DNA from: Laccaria trichodermophora
Lineage: Eukaryota; Basidiomycota; Agaricomycetes; Agaricales; Hydnangiaceae
DNA length: 64,000 nucleotides
Reading direction: 5' to 3'
NCBI GenBank assembly: GCA_018417955.1
Contig: JACTVC010000026.1
Coordinates: 868,001-932,000 of the forward strand
Positions 21,755 through 32,746 of this stretch are shown here, in pieces (position 1 is the first letter of the stretch; each line of letters starts with the position of its first letter). The notes below the pieces were generated by a model that had not been told where the DNA came from, ran no database searches, and saw only the letters and a list, made by a program, of their open reading frames with translations. The translations under genes and the position numbers were made by a program.

Positions 21755-23313
21755 TTTCCAAATGAAAAATAGCAATAAAATAAGGGGAAAATCAGAATAA
21801 AATGGGGAATGGTGCTCACTGTGAGTGACAATGTTGAGGACTGTTTTCAGGGTCCAGGGTGCATTGCCAAATATGGTAATATAGCCAAGAATAGCCAGAA
21901 AATAGCCAAAAAATCAGAAAAAAATGGCAGGGTGGTGCTCACTGTTGGTGATGACATTGGGGTTGTTTTCAGGGTCCAGGGCACATTTCCAAATATGGTA
22001 ATATATAGCCAGAAAATAGTGGAAAATTGGAAAAACATATGAATGGTATACAGAACATCAGGCACTGCCTTCAGGGTCCATCCCAAAAGGGAAATATCAC
22101 CTGGTTTGACTAAAAGTGAAGAAAACCAAGATGAGAATGATTTTACCTATCAGGGTCCATGTAATGGGATGTTGGGATGATGGTCACATGACCAATTACC
22201 AAAAATGGTCAAAAACAAAAGTTGTAGCCCTACACTGTAGCTTCCCAAATCTGTTTGAATTATGTTCTGAAGTGCTCCCATTGTGGAGATATGAGGTAAA
22301 AGGAATTTCAAAAGTGTCACATTTTTTTTTGTTTTTTGTGTTTTTCTCCATGAAAATAAAACCAAATAACATGATTTCAGTATATTTAGAAAGCTAAAAG
22401 AAAGGGCTACAATTATTGTATCATGGGAAAAATGACCAAAAAAGGAAGGTGCATACCCTACTATAAGAGTCAGATATAGACTACCAAGTTTACTGATAGA
22501 CTACAAAAAAGTCAGACTTAGACTACACAGTTTACTGATACATTATAAAAGACTACAGAAGTCAAACTTAGATTACAAAGTTTACTAATACACTACAAAA
22601 GACTACAAAAGTTTATAGACTACCAAGTTTCCTGATAGACTATAAAAGTCAGACCCAGACTACAAAAGCTTGGACTTAGACTACAAAGCTTGCAGTGTCT
22701 GCTTTTTGTCATTACAAAGGTTTGTACTGTGTGCTTTTTCATTAGAAAAGTTTGTATTGTCTGCTTTTTAAGACTACAAAAGTTTGTAGTATGCGGTTTT
22801 TCATTGGAAAATTTGTATTGTCTGATTTTTGAGACTACAAAAGTTTGTAGTATGTGCTTTTTCATTAGAAAAGTTTGTATTGTCTGCTTTTTGAGACTAC
22901 AAAAGGTTGTAGTGTGCACTTTTCATTAGAAAAGCTTGTATTGTCTGCTATTTGAGACTACAAAAGGTTGTAGTGTGCACTTTTCATTAGAAAAGTTTGT
23001 AGTGTCCGCTTTTTCATTAGAAAAGTTTGTAGTGTTTGCTTTTTCATTGGAAAAGTTGTCTGCTTTTTCCTTCAAAAAAGTTTGTAGTTGACATGTAGTT
23101 TATGATGTCCTTGGACCTTTCTATGTTATGGGGATGAGGTTGAAGGATTGCCATCATATTGCCAGTGCTGCAGCATTAGTTTTTGACATCATGCACAAGT
23201 TGTCTTTCACATTAGGAAAGGCCATTCTAAGCCTTTCATATTGATACCTACTGTCCTATCATAAAACATAATTATCAGTTCATGTGGGGATATGGCTGAA
23301 GGATTGACATGAC
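21755..23313 (+). repeat. Left arm of a 3.45-kb palindrome
   Basis: Every position x here pairs with 46959 minus x in the right arm with no indel that I can detect. I noticed a single coding-level difference in shared frames (near 21839). The arm contains the GGTCACATGACCAATTACC palindrome, GGGTCCAGGG motifs and a block of about 36-bp units (AAAAGTTTGTAGTGTCYGCT) at 22680-23090. Its frames are repeat-derived and not supported as genes. Confidence 0.95.
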
Positions 23314-23645
23314 TTTACATATTGCTATTGCCACATCATCAGTTTCTCAGATCATGCCCAAGTTGGCTTTCAAGCTAGAGGAGGCTATTCATGTTGATAT
23401 CTACTCAATACATGGTCAAGTTACAACATGACCTGACTTAAAGACACCTCTGAGGATGGATCAGCCCATCATCAAAAGCCAACTTGGTCATGATGTCAAA
23501 AACTGGTGATGTTATGTCAATCCTTCAGTGATACCCCCACATGAATGTATCAAAGTTGACTATGTTTCAGGCAGGCCAGTAGCTATTAATGTGAAAGCAG
23601 ACAGGATGAAAGGTAACTTGGTCATGATGTCAACAAACTGGTGAT
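23314..23645. other. Palindrome spacer, 332 bp
   Basis: Unpaired centre between the arms. It has its own weak inverted similarity (CCAAGTTGGCTTT at about 23360 against AAAGCCAACTTGG at about 23475). No gene. Confidence 0.85.
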
Positions 23646-25204
23646 GTCATGTCAATCCTTCAGCCATATCCCCACATGAACTGATAATTATGTTTTATGA
23701 TAGGACAGTAGGTATCAATATGAAAGGCTTAGAATGGCCTTTCCTAATGTGAAAGACAACTTGTGCATGATGTCAAAAACTAATGCTGCAGCACTGGCAA
23801 TATGATGGCAATCCTTCAACCTCATCCCCATAACATAGAAAGGTCCAAGGACATCATAAACTACATGTCAACTACAAACTTTTTTGAAGGAAAAAGCAGA
23901 CAACTTTTCCAATGAAAAAGCAAACACTACAAACTTTTCTAATGAAAAAGCGGACACTACAAACTTTTCTAATGAAAAGTGCACACTACAACCTTTTGTA
24001 GTCTCAAATAGCAGACAATACAAGCTTTTCTAATGAAAAGTGCACACTACAACCTTTTGTAGTCTCAAAAAGCAGACAATACAAACTTTTCTAATGAAAA
24101 AGCACATACTACAAACTTTTGTAGTCTCAAAAATCAGACAATACAAATTTTCCAATGAAAAACCGCATACTACAAACTTTTGTAGTCTTAAAAAGCAGAC
24201 AATACAAACTTTTCTAATGAAAAAGCACACAGTACAAACCTTTGTAATGACAAAAAGCAGACACTGCAAGCTTTGTAGTCTAAGTCCAAGCTTTTGTAGT
24301 CTGGGTCTGACTTTTATAGTCTATCAGGAAACTTGGTAGTCTATAAACTTTTGTAGTCTTTTGTAGTGTATTAGTAAACTTTGTAATCTAAGTTTGACTT
24401 CTGTAGTCTTTTATAATGTATCAGTAAACTGTGTAGTCTAAGTCTGACTTTTTTGTAGTCTATCAGTAAACTTGGTAGTCTATATCTGACTCTTATAGTA
24501 GGGTATGCACCTTCCTTTTTTGGTCATTTTTCCCATGATACAATAATTGTAGCCCTTTCTTTTAGCTTTCTAAATATACTGAAATCATGTTATTTGGTTT
24601 TATTTTCATGGAGAAAAACACAAAAAACAAAAAAAAATGTGACACTTTTGAAATTCCTTTTACCTCATATCTCCACAATGGGAGCACTTCAGAACATAAT
24701 TCAAACAGATTTGGGAAGCTACAGTGTAGGGCTACAACTTTTGTTTTTGACCATTTTTGGTAATTGGTCATGTGACCATCATCCCAACATCCCATTACAT
24801 GGACCCTGATAGGTAAAATCATTCTCATCTTGGTTTTCTTCACTTTTAGTCAAACCAGGTGATATTTCCCTTTTGGGATGGACCCTGAAGGCAGTGCCTG
24901 ATGTTCTGTATACCATTCATATGTTTTTCCAATTTTCCACTATTTTCTGGCTATATATTACCATATTTGGAAATGTGCCCTGGACCCTGAAAACAACCCC
25001 AATGTCATCACCAACAGTGAGCACCACCCTGCCATTTTTTTCTGATTTTTTGGCTATTTTCTGGCTATTCTTGGCTATATTACCATATTTGGCAATGCAC
25101 CCTGGACCCTGAAAACAGTCCCCAACATTGTCACTCACAGTGAGCACCATTCCCCATTTTATTCTGATTTTCCCCTTATTTTATTGCTATTTTTCATTTG
25201 GAAA
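23646..25204 (-). repeat. Right arm of the 3.45-kb palindrome
   Basis: Reverse complement of 21755-23313. Beyond 25204 a further diverged unit (GGACCCTGAAAACAGTG) continues to about 25260, so the inverted duplication began inside a longer repeat. Confidence 0.95.
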
Positions 25205-25325
25205 TGCACCCTGGACCCTGAAAACAGTGCCCGATGTTGTCACCAACAGTGAGCACACCCACTGAGCTCACTGACATACTCTACAGCCTACGTTGATGAC
25301 ACATGACTCTTGGTAAACTGTCCCA

Positions 25326-25551
25326 TGGAAATCTATCCCCTAAAAGGGGAGATAGATAACACTAGAACAAAGTTCAAGAGAGAGAAGGCACCAGGACAGA
25401 GATATACCGAGTGTATGATTCTGAGAGTCTAAGTATGGAGAAGGATACAAGAGCAGAGAGCAATGTCGTGGTGGTAAGGAAGAAAGCAGAGTGCATCCAT
25501 GATGTGATCAAAAGGGAAGGTGATGCCAAACAAGTGTAATCCATGATTACA
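25326..25551 (-). repeat. 3' LTR of the chromovirus
   Basis: TGGAAATCTATCCCC...GTGATTACA-type ends (plus strand). It differs from the other LTR at only a few positions (for example GAGCAATGTCGTGG here against GAGCGATGTCATGG). Confidence 0.93.
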
Positions 25552-25695
25552 CCCTCCCCCACTTTAAAACAAAAGAAAAGAAAAAAAAACATTAGTATGT
25601 TGCGAAAGATAAGTAAAATCCAAGCATGGGTGCATCAAAAACCCAGTGGGAAAAGCTACCGGCTGGCCATGAAGAAAGTGAAAGTCTACATAATT

Positions 25696-26250
25696 TCAAC
25701 TTTCGCCCCTAGAAGCCAGCCATTCATCAAGTGCCGCGCATTCTTGTAATTCCGAAGAAGGTAGCCATCGGTCATGATCTTGTGCATAACCGCGCCAGCG
25801 TACAAGGTATTGGTATCCGTGGCCCCGACGACGTTGATCTAAGATTTTATCAATGAAGAATTCTTGTTCCCCGTCTGGAGTCAGGATTGGAGGCGGTTCT
25901 TCGAATTTTCTCAATGGGAAAAGAGCATTGTCATTTTCAATGAAAGGTAAAACTTTGGAGGTGTGGAATGTAGGGAAGATGTTTGGGGTGTTCGGTAGTT
26001 CGATTGTAACGGTAGAATGTTTTTCATCGGTGTCGACAACCTTGTAAGGACCGTCGTAGCGTGGCATAAATTTTGCGACACGCTGTTTGCCTTTTGCTTT
26101 GTATTCATTGCGTCTGTGAAGGGTAGTTAGCCTAACGCATGAACCAACAGTGAATGGAAAAGTCATTGTGTGGTGTTTATTTGCTTCGACTGCCTGGGAG
26201 ATCTTTGCGTGCAATAGATTGTCTTGGGCTTTGGCAACGTCCGTTTGCAA
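25696..26250 (-). CDS. Chromovirus integrase C-terminus with chromodomain
   Basis: Includes the integrase C-terminal domain (GPYKVVDTDEKHSTVTIELP) and a chromodomain (FFIDKILDQRRRGHGYQYLV, RWRGYAQDHDRWLPSSEL) near residues 125-170. The aromatic cage positions Y and W are visible. In chromoviruses this domain steers integration to marked chromatin. The upstream integrase piece ends at a stop near 26251, and an ATG begins this segment a few bases on, so one internal stop (GATTGC/TGA region) separates them. Confidence 0.9.
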   Translation of the reverse strand: MQTDVAKAQDNLLHAKISQAVEANKHHTMTFPFTVGSCVRLTTLHRRNEYKAKGKQRVAKFMPRYDGPYKVVDTDEKHSTVTIELPNTPNIFPTFHTSKVLPFIENDNALFPLRKFEEPPPILTPDGEQEFFIDKILDQRRRGHGYQYLVRWRGYAQDHDRWLPSSELQECAALDEWLASRGES

Positions 26251-26634
26251 TCAAGAGATTACCTCTCTAGCAGAGATATCATCAGTAGTAGATGAGGGTG
26301 GTAACGGAAGTAGAGGTGGGATTAGTCGAGGATTTCGCCCCATTCTGAGTTGAAAAGGTGTAAAACCAGTTGATTTATTGATGGTGTTCATCATGTGGAA
26401 ACGTATACATGGTAAGGCTCGTGACCAGCCTGATTGATTGCGTTCGACGTGATATCGCAAGCACTGATTGACAGTTTTGTTTGTTTGTTCACTTGCGCCA
26501 TCCGTCTGGGGGTGGTAAGCGGTGGACATTTTCAGTTTTACGCCTGTAATCCGATGTAAAGCTTTCCAGAACTTGGACATGAACAATTTATCCCTGTCAG
26601 ATACGATGTCAGCTGGTAGCCTGAGGTCTTATCA
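26251..26634 (-). CDS. Chromovirus integrase core, 3' part
   Basis: LRLPADIVSDRDKLF then FMSKFWKALH and STAYHPQTDGASEQTNKTVN give the last part of the DDE core, with the final catalytic E in GASEQTN. The first catalytic aspartates are missing because sequence between the zinc domain and LPADIVSDRD is absent at the insertion site. Confidence 0.9.
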
Positions 26635-26929
26635 GTGCCCCCCTAATTCCTGCAGGATTCCGGTCATTCCTGCGGATTCCGGTGGATTCCGGAGGAGTGA
26701 AATTTAGCAGAGAGGCCTGCTATTTTCTCCATTCCGGTGCTTTACCATTCCGGCGGAATTTCGGCATTCTGGAATTGTGACCAGAATGGTCCCCGGATTG
26801 GCAAAAACGGAATGCAACTGGAATCCGGTTTGTTTGGCACAAGCCCATTGCCAAACAATTGTTTGTTTGGCAACGGCTTTCACGCTCATCCAAATACAAC
26901 CCTCTTCTCTCCCACCACCACTAACCTCT

Positions 26930-27480
26930 CCTCCCACCACCACCAACGTCCCCGCTCCTCGTAAACGCGCGCCCGCTACCCACCCACGCCATGTCACCAC
27001 GGTCAGCTGTGGCCACCACCGCCCACAAACGTCGTCGACCGCCAACAACGACCACATCAACAACGCGGCAACGCCACGTCAGCAAGCAAACGAGTCCCGG
27101 CGAGGTCGAGGGGACGAAAACGGACCACGAGGGACGACCACGACGACCATGACCACGCCCACGAACCACGACACGCCCCACGACATCAACGGACGCCCAC
27201 GTCAAATGCCAACGGACGCCCACGTCAAACGCCAATGGACGCCCACGTCAACAGACCACGACCACGTCAACGGACGACGACCACGCCAGCGGACGACCAC
27301 GTCAACACACCACCTCAACGGACAACAACCACGCCAGCGGACGACCACGTCAACGCACCACCACCACGTCAATAGACGATGACCACGCCAACGGACACCC
27401 ACGTCAACGCACGACGACGTGCCCCCGCCGATGGGAAACCAAGGTGCCACGTCGCTGTCAGCGACGTGCAACCAAACGAC
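26930..27480. repeat. GC-rich CCACGTCAACGGACG repeat
   Basis: Irregular 12-30 bp units on CCACGTCAACGG / CGACCACG, far richer in GC than the flanks. It stays open in several frames on both strands, which is expected of such repeats, so I do not call a gene. Confidence 0.65.
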
Positions 27481-27597
27481 GAACGACGACAACATCATCG
27501 TCGTTCGTCGTTCACACAAAGGTGAGTCTCCTGACTCTCCTTCATCCTATCCCATCTCGCTAACAGCCACCACGACATCACACGACGACGACGAGTG

Positions 27598-27872
27598 CAT
27601 TGTCCCTCCCCCTTCCCTGTCCCTCCCTTCCTTTTCCTGCCCCTCTTCCCTGTCCCTCCCCATTTCCATGTACTCCCATCCCCCTTCCCTGTCCCTCCCC
27701 ATTTCCATGTACCCCCATTTCCCTCCCCCCTTTCCTGTCTGTCCCTCCCCATTTCCTTGTCCCTACCCCCTTCCCCCATTTCATTGTCTCTGCCCCCTTC
27801 CTTTTCCCTGCCCCCTTCCCTGTCCCTCCCCATTTCCTTGTCCCTGCCCCTTATCCATCCCCTTCTTTAATA
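27598..27872. repeat. Pyrimidine-strand bias block
   Basis: Almost pure C/T on the plus strand, with repeating CCCTTCCCTGTCCCTCCCC and CATTTCCATGTA. It could form triplex (H-) DNA; this is inference. Confidence 0.8.
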
Positions 27873-28119
27873 TGCACTGTATGTAGTAAAATAGACTCAT
27901 CTCATCAATAAAATACATTAAAATTTGATTTATTGAGATGAATGACTTGACTAGAAGTGAATTTTATAAGAAATTCTGAGTATTGAGTTGAATCAATGCA
28001 GATTAAGTCACCTGACCTTAGATCAGTGCTGATCCATTCTGATTGTAGATACTCTGATCAGAGCATGTGGGGGAGGGTAAAGTACTGCTATTTATGGTGG
28101 ATTGTGGTCTTATTCAACT

Positions 28120-28240
28120 GGAATCCACTGGATTCCGCTGGATTCCACAGGACTCCACTGGATTCCACTGGATTCCACAGGACTCCGCTGGATTCCACTG
28201 GATTCCACAGGACTCCGCTGGATTCCACTGGATTCCAGTC
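28120..28240. repeat. 45-bp subterminal minisatellite
   Basis: GGATTCCACTGGATTCCACA alternates with GGACTCCGCT. The motif resembles the element's own terminal GGATTCCGGTGG, so the array probably grew from the terminal repeat. Confidence 0.85.
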
Positions 28241-28329
28241 CCATTCCTGCGGATTCCGCCGGAGTCCGGTCCCATTCCACCGGAATCCACAGGAATGACC
28301 GGAGTCCGACAGGAATAGGTAGGGCACAA

Positions 28330-30361
28330 TAAAGTACTGGGTAAAGGGTGCAATGGTCCAATAGGTTTCGCCGTTGTTGACTTGTTCTGTTGGCATTCTG
28401 GGCAAGATGCCACATAACCCATTTCTAAGTCCCGACGCATGTTAGGCCAGTAGTAAGAAGTTCGGAGTGAGCCGTAAGTTTTGTCAAAACCAAAATGACC
28501 CAACGTGTCGTGAGCTAATTGGAACAGTAATTCGCGTAATGTGCCTGTCCAGGGAATGATCAATCTGTCACCTACATACCACAGACCATCCTTCAGTTGC
28601 AGACCCGGCCAACTTGCAGTTGCAGACAGTAAGTGTTTGCACCATGAGTCCTTGGCATAACCATCCTTGATTTCCTGCAGTAAACGTTTATCAGCGGAAA
28701 TGTTTAATGTTGCATTCACCGAAAGGCAGTTGTCCGTAGAGGACAGCGCTTTAGCGCATTCACGCAGTCCATGTGGATTTGGTGACCAGATGCTTGCAAT
28801 GATATCAGAACCGATCTCGTCATCGTTGCAATAGCTGTATGGGTGTCGGGCAGTGTTTTCAGCCTCATGGGAAGTGGGTTGACAAGGTAACCGAGATAAA
28901 GCATCCGCGACCGTATTATCCCCGCCTTTGATGTAAATAATTTTTGCGTCATACTGTGACATGAACTCCATCCACCGCGCTTGTCTGCGCGACAGATCTT
29001 TCTGTGTGTTAAAATTCTGCAGCGTCTTGTGGTCTGTATAAATGAAGAATGGTGAACCGAGAAGGTCGACCCGCCACTTCTTCAATGCCCTGATGATTGC
29101 TAACAGTTCTTTTTCGTGGACAGGGTAGTTCAATTCGGCGCCCTTGAAGGTCATAGAATCAAAAGCGACTGGGCGTGCGGATTCCCAAGATTTGCCAAAT
29201 GATAAAACAGCCCCGGAACATTTATCACTTGCGTCCGTTGTTACGAAAATTTTATATTCAGGTAATTTCGTTAAATCGATTGTTGTCAAACAATCCCTGC
29301 CAACAACGATCTTCTTTATCACTTCGAATGGTTGTTGGTAACGGTCCGTCCATGGTGGGAATTTTTTGTCTGCGTCGTTTGTTGTTAATTCAGTCAGTAC
29401 ACCTGTATGTTCAGCTAGACTTGGTAAGAAGTCCACCAAGTATCGAACCAGTCCCAAAAAGCTCCTGACGTCTGTTGTAGATTTGGGAATCAGCCAATTG
29501 ACGATACGGTCCGCCTTTTTGCCATCAGCTTCAATGCCTCGACAACTTATGTGATGGCCTAAGAAGTCGATTTCCATGCAAAAAAGGTTTGTTTTATCCG
29601 GATTAACATAAAGGTGCGCCTTACACAAGGCTTCGAGAACCGCTTTAACATTATGTATGTGTTCTTCAACTGAATTTGACCAGATGACAATATCGTCTAG
29701 ATATATATGACAGAACTTGCCCAGAAGTTCCCGCAGTGCTGCCGTAACATGACGCTGGTGTATGGCCAGAGCGTTCTTCAGGCCCATGGGCATTACCAGC
29801 CACTCGTATAATCCAAGAGGCATGTTAACTGCTGTTAAATGTATGTGTTCCGGTTGCATGCGTGTTTGAAAGAAGCTGTTTGTCATATCAATTGTCCCCC
29901 AGATTTTACCTTTTGCACAATCTGACAAGATGTCATTGATGCGCGGGAGCGGGTGAGAATCTGTGACCGTGTTTTCATTCAACTGACGGTAATCATTTAC
30001 CCAGCGGGGTAGAACGTTCAGATTAGCTTTTGGGACAATAAAGGCAGGTGATGTGTATGGGGAAGATGAGGGGCGAATCCGCCCCGCGTCCAGATGTTGT
30101 TGGATGAGAATCCCCCAGGCCTCCTTGTATTTACGCGGAGATGGATATGAACGTGTTTTTATTGTTTTCTCCGCATTCTTCAATTGTATGGATGCGTAGA
30201 CATTGTCTGGGAGTTCATTGACATGTGGAATAGGTTCAAAAACCTCTTTAAATTCAGATTTCACGTCAGTTTCCAGTTTTGACAACTTTTCCTTTGTGGC
30301 CAGTACCTCAATACGTTCCCGTATAGTGCCAGTGACGTTAAAATTTTCCAGTACTTCAGGT
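28330..30361 (-). CDS. Chromovirus RT, RNase H and integrase N-terminus
   Basis: Continues in frame from gag-protease after a TGA at 30361-30363. Numbering from the first ATG (30285), RT carries the active site IYLDDIVIW near residue 191. RNase H has TTDASDKCSGAVLSFG near 350 and YTDHKTLQNF. The integrase HHCC domain (HDTLGHFGFDKTYGSL, CPECQQNK) is near 590-632. Coding then runs through PIGPLHPLPS and is cut by the insert at 28327, where the frame continues into repeat-derived sequence. RT copies the element's RNA, RNase H removes the template and integrase joins DNA to the host. Domain order is that of Ty3 elements. Confidence 0.93.
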
Positions 30362-31737
30362 CACAACTTTTTGTCCTTAAAACGGTCATTACAAACTAGG
30401 AGCAGCTCTGCGAGCACCAGTTTCTTATCAGCTTTTGTTTCTTTCAATTGTTCCTGAAGGCGTGGTTTCGGGGGAGGTGGAGGTAACACAGGTTCAGGGT
30501 TCAACAAATTGTAATTCGTAGTTTTATCAATACAGGAACGTGCGGCGTGGTCTGTGACAATGGTATTATGTATCAAGAAAGGAAGTCCAAGAATTACAGG
30601 CATGCATAGGCCAGGCGCGATGAGCGCTTTGACCGTTTTCGAAGTCCACGAAGCGTCTAAGGAGATAACAGAGAGTTTCACATATTCTTTCAATTCTGAG
30701 CGAGAGTTTTGTCCGTTGTTCAAGGCCACATCTACGAGTTCGGGTTCTGGGAGACGACGTTTCTTTAGGTTCAACTTTTCGACGAGTTCTGGGCGGATAA
30801 GAACGACATGTGCCCCGTTATCTATGAGTGCGTGAGTTTTTACTGGGAAATCATCTGTCAGTCCATGAATTTGGCAATGCCAAATCAGATGCTTGGACTT
30901 TACAGGCGCACTCACGTTACGAACGGAGAGATCATTGTTTTCTTCAGAATCAGACGTGTAGTCGCTAATAGAAGGTAACACGGCAGCGACAGTGGTTGGT
31001 TCCTCAGATTCGTCATCGGAAGAAGGGGCCGTTGCAGTGATGGGTTTTGCAGTAGATCTACTAGTACCAGTGTTGGATGAAGTTCCCCCCTGCTTTGTGG
31101 CGAGTGCGTCGGATAAGGTCAGGGTTTTATAACCTTTTCCACGAGGGAAACCGTTAGGGCAATCCCTGGAGCGATGGTCAACATAGAATTTCTGGCATTT
31201 CGTACAACCGTCATGCTCATTTAAGAGTTTGTGCTCAGAGTCGAGAAGAGTGGGTACAGGGACATAGGTGGAAGCTGTGGCGGCGGATGAAGCAGTACCC
31301 AAAGACGATGAGGAAGCAGAATAGTTCGTATGATTGGTTTTGTTGTGTAATGCATTAGCGTCGGTGGCCTGGCGTTTCGATTGCCGTTGGTTCAGACTCT
31401 CTTCAATGAAATCCCAGTGATGCTTATTCTCGCTAATGCAAGTTTCGTCTAAACGACATACTGCGTCAATCCAGGCCTTGAGAGTCTTCTCCTTTTTGGC
31501 TTCACTATGTTTGACACGATTTTTCAAATTGTCGTCCAGGTGGGCATCGAGCTGGTTGCAGAGGGTGTTGTTGTCGAACAGGGAAGGGGTGTCCCTAAGC
31601 AAACAGTTCAATTTGATGACGTTTTGGGACCACACCCAAAACGATTCCTTGTTTGGTTCCAAACGTGACTTCAAAATCTCGTCACGGACATGATCTTCCC
31701 AATCGGGATGTAGAGAATTTTTGCAGAGTTGTGACAT
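30361..31737 (-). CDS. Chromovirus gag C-terminal part and protease
   Basis: Capsid-like segment, then a single zinc knuckle (CTKCQKFYVDHRSRDC, about residue 175) that would bind genomic RNA. A Ser-rich linker and a retropepsin-like motif, HALIDNGAHVVLIRP (about residue 300), follow; DNG replaces the usual D(S/T)G. It ends at TGA 30361, in the same frame as the RT segment, so the stop is either a point mutation or a readthrough site. Gag begins upstream in another frame. Confidence 0.9.
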   Translation of the reverse strand: MSQLCKNSLHPDWEDHVRDEILKSRLEPNKESFWVWSQNVIKLNCLLRDTPSLFDNNTLCNQLDAHLDDNLKNRVKHSEAKKEKTLKAWIDAVCRLDETCISENKHHWDFIEESLNQRQSKRQATDANALHNKTNHTNYSASSSSLGTASSAATASTYVPVPTLLDSEHKLLNEHDGCTKCQKFYVDHRSRDCPNGFPRGKGYKTLTLSDALATKQGGTSSNTGTSRSTAKPITATAPSSDDESEEPTTVAAVLPSISDYTSDSEENNDLSVRNVSAPVKSKHLIWHCQIHGLTDDFPVKTHALIDNGAHVVLIRPELVEKLNLKKRRLPEPELVDVALNNGQNSRSELKEYVKLSVISLDASWTSKTVKALIAPGLCMPVILGLPFLIHNTIVTDHAARSCIDKTTNYNLLNPEPVLPPPPPKPRLQEQLKETKADKKLVLAELLLVCNDRFKDKKL

Positions 31738-32242
31738 GAAGCCAGGAAAAAAGTGCTACAATTGTAGCGCGGTCTGCTGCGATCCAGTTCCGAATACGAA
31801 AATCTTTGATACCTGGAAGAATGAATGGGACCTGTTTGTCTGCAGGAACCAACTTCGCTTCGAAAAAATCCTGACAAGCATTCTCAAACTCCATCATAAC
31901 GGCGGGAGTGACATCCCCACCCGTTAAAACAGGAGCTTTTCCGCTGGTACATTCAACAGAAGTGTTGATCGACATGTTATGCGGGATGTATGCATGTGGT
32001 TCGTCACTAGAAGAGTTGGATGAGAGATGGAAAGAGGTAGAACAATTTCTGGGAGCTGCAGGACGTGTATTTTGAGTGCGCGTAGTGGGCGCGAGACCGT
32101 GTAACAGGGGTAATTGACAGCCAACAGCAGTAGCGCGTGTGAAGCGTGGGGAAATGGAGGGAACGGAAGATGATTTGTCAGAAAGAGATGATAACGGCGA
32201 AGATGGCGGCGAGGTAGGTGGTACAGGCGAATGGCCCTCCAC
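31682..32242 (-). CDS. Chromovirus gag N-terminal part
   Basis: Starts at an ATG 172 bp inside the 5' LTR. A Ser/Pro-rich head is followed by VTPAVMMEFENACQDFFEAK and VPFILPGIKDFRIRNWI, typical of basidiomycete Ty3 gag. Homology shifts to the next frame near 31745, at a run of six T (coding strand), so one base was lost or gained there, or the run is a frameshift site. Confidence 0.85.
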   Translation of the reverse strand: MEGHSPVPPTSPPSSPLSSLSDKSSSVPSISPRFTRATAVGCQLPLLHGLAPTTRTQNTRPAAPRNCSTSFHLSSNSSSDEPHAYIPHNMSINTSVECTSGKAPVLTGGDVTPAVMMEFENACQDFFEAKLVPADKQVPFILPGIKDFRIRNWIAADRATIVALFSWLHVTTLQKFSTSRLGRSCP

Positions 32243-32414
32243 TACAAACGGTTATAACGGCAGATATATGCTATACAATTCAGCGATACGCACGATTGGT
32301 GACTATATGCGCGTCGCCAAGACGTGTATCGGCAGTTCGGTGAAAACAACGCATTGAACTATACAGAAAATGCGTGTTAGTTAGGATACGAGCACGGTTA
32401 TATCTCAAAAAAAG

Positions 32415-32640
32415 TGGAAATCTATCCCCTAAAAGGGGAGATAGATAACACTAGAACAAAGTTCAAGAGAGAGAAGGCACCAGGACAGAGATATACCGAG
32501 TGTATGATTCTGAGAGTCTAAGTATGGAGAAGGATACAAGAGCAGAGAGCGATGTCATGGTGGTAAGGAAGAAAGCAGAGTGCGTCCATGATGTGATCAA
32601 AAGGGAAGGTGATGCCAAACAAGTGTAATCCGTGATTACA
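32415..32640 (-). repeat. 5' LTR of the chromovirus
   Basis: 226 bp, same ends as 25326-25551, followed on the plus strand by TCCCA. Confidence 0.93.
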
Positions 32641-32746
32641 TCCCATTGGTAAACTGTCCACTGGACAACTGCCCATTCTGATATAAGATGTATTTTGGCA
32701 AAGTGTCCATTATCCATATATGAAAGTAACAGCTACTGGTGGTCAC

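Larger units (their letters stand above)
26635..28327. mobile_element. TIR element inserted in the chromovirus integrase
   Basis: Left end GTGCCCCCCTAATTCCTG and right end (reverse complement) GTGCCCTACCTATTCCTG continue as imperfect inverted repeats for about 45 bp (shared CCGGTCATTCCTG, GGATTCCGG). No target duplication is seen, and roughly 60 integrase codons expected between the flanks are missing. The interior is patchy: a GC-rich CACGTCAACGG-type repeat (26870-27500), a pyrimidine-rich CCCTCCCC block (27600-27870) and a 45-bp ATTCCACTGG repeat (28120-28240). No transposase. Confidence 0.75.
25326..32640 (-). mobile_element. Full-length Ty3-type chromovirus, TSD TCCCA
   Basis: Two 226-bp LTRs (25326-25551 and 32415-32640) are flanked by TCCCA (25321-25325 and 32641-32645). 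Reading on the minus strand the order is LTR, gag, protease, RT, RNase H, integrase, chromodomain, polypurine tract (AGTGGGGGAGGG), LTR, as in Ty3 chromoviruses. A gag frameshift, an in-frame stop and a 1.7-kb insert with loss of integrase sequence make it inactive in cis. I see no tRNA-type TGG primer site after the 5' LTR, so self-priming as in Tf1 is possible but unproven. Confidence 0.95.

Noticed and set aside
22620..22919. Paired 99- and 79-codon frames in the palindrome arms as genes
   Set aside because: They are open in several frames because of the 36-bp subterminal repeats, and the protein is a repeat of QTF/KKQTIQTFL-like units.
26777..27382. 201-codon plus-strand frame as a coding gene
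   Set aside because: It translates a simple GC-rich repeat open on both strands, with no splice or start support.
27495..27833. Gly/Arg/Glu-rich frame opposite the pyrimidine block
   Set aside because: Low-complexity by-product of a purine-rich strand.
28114..28330. Extension of the chromovirus pol frame past 28327
   Set aside because: The GIQWNPAES-like tail is translated minisatellite of the inserted element, not integrase.
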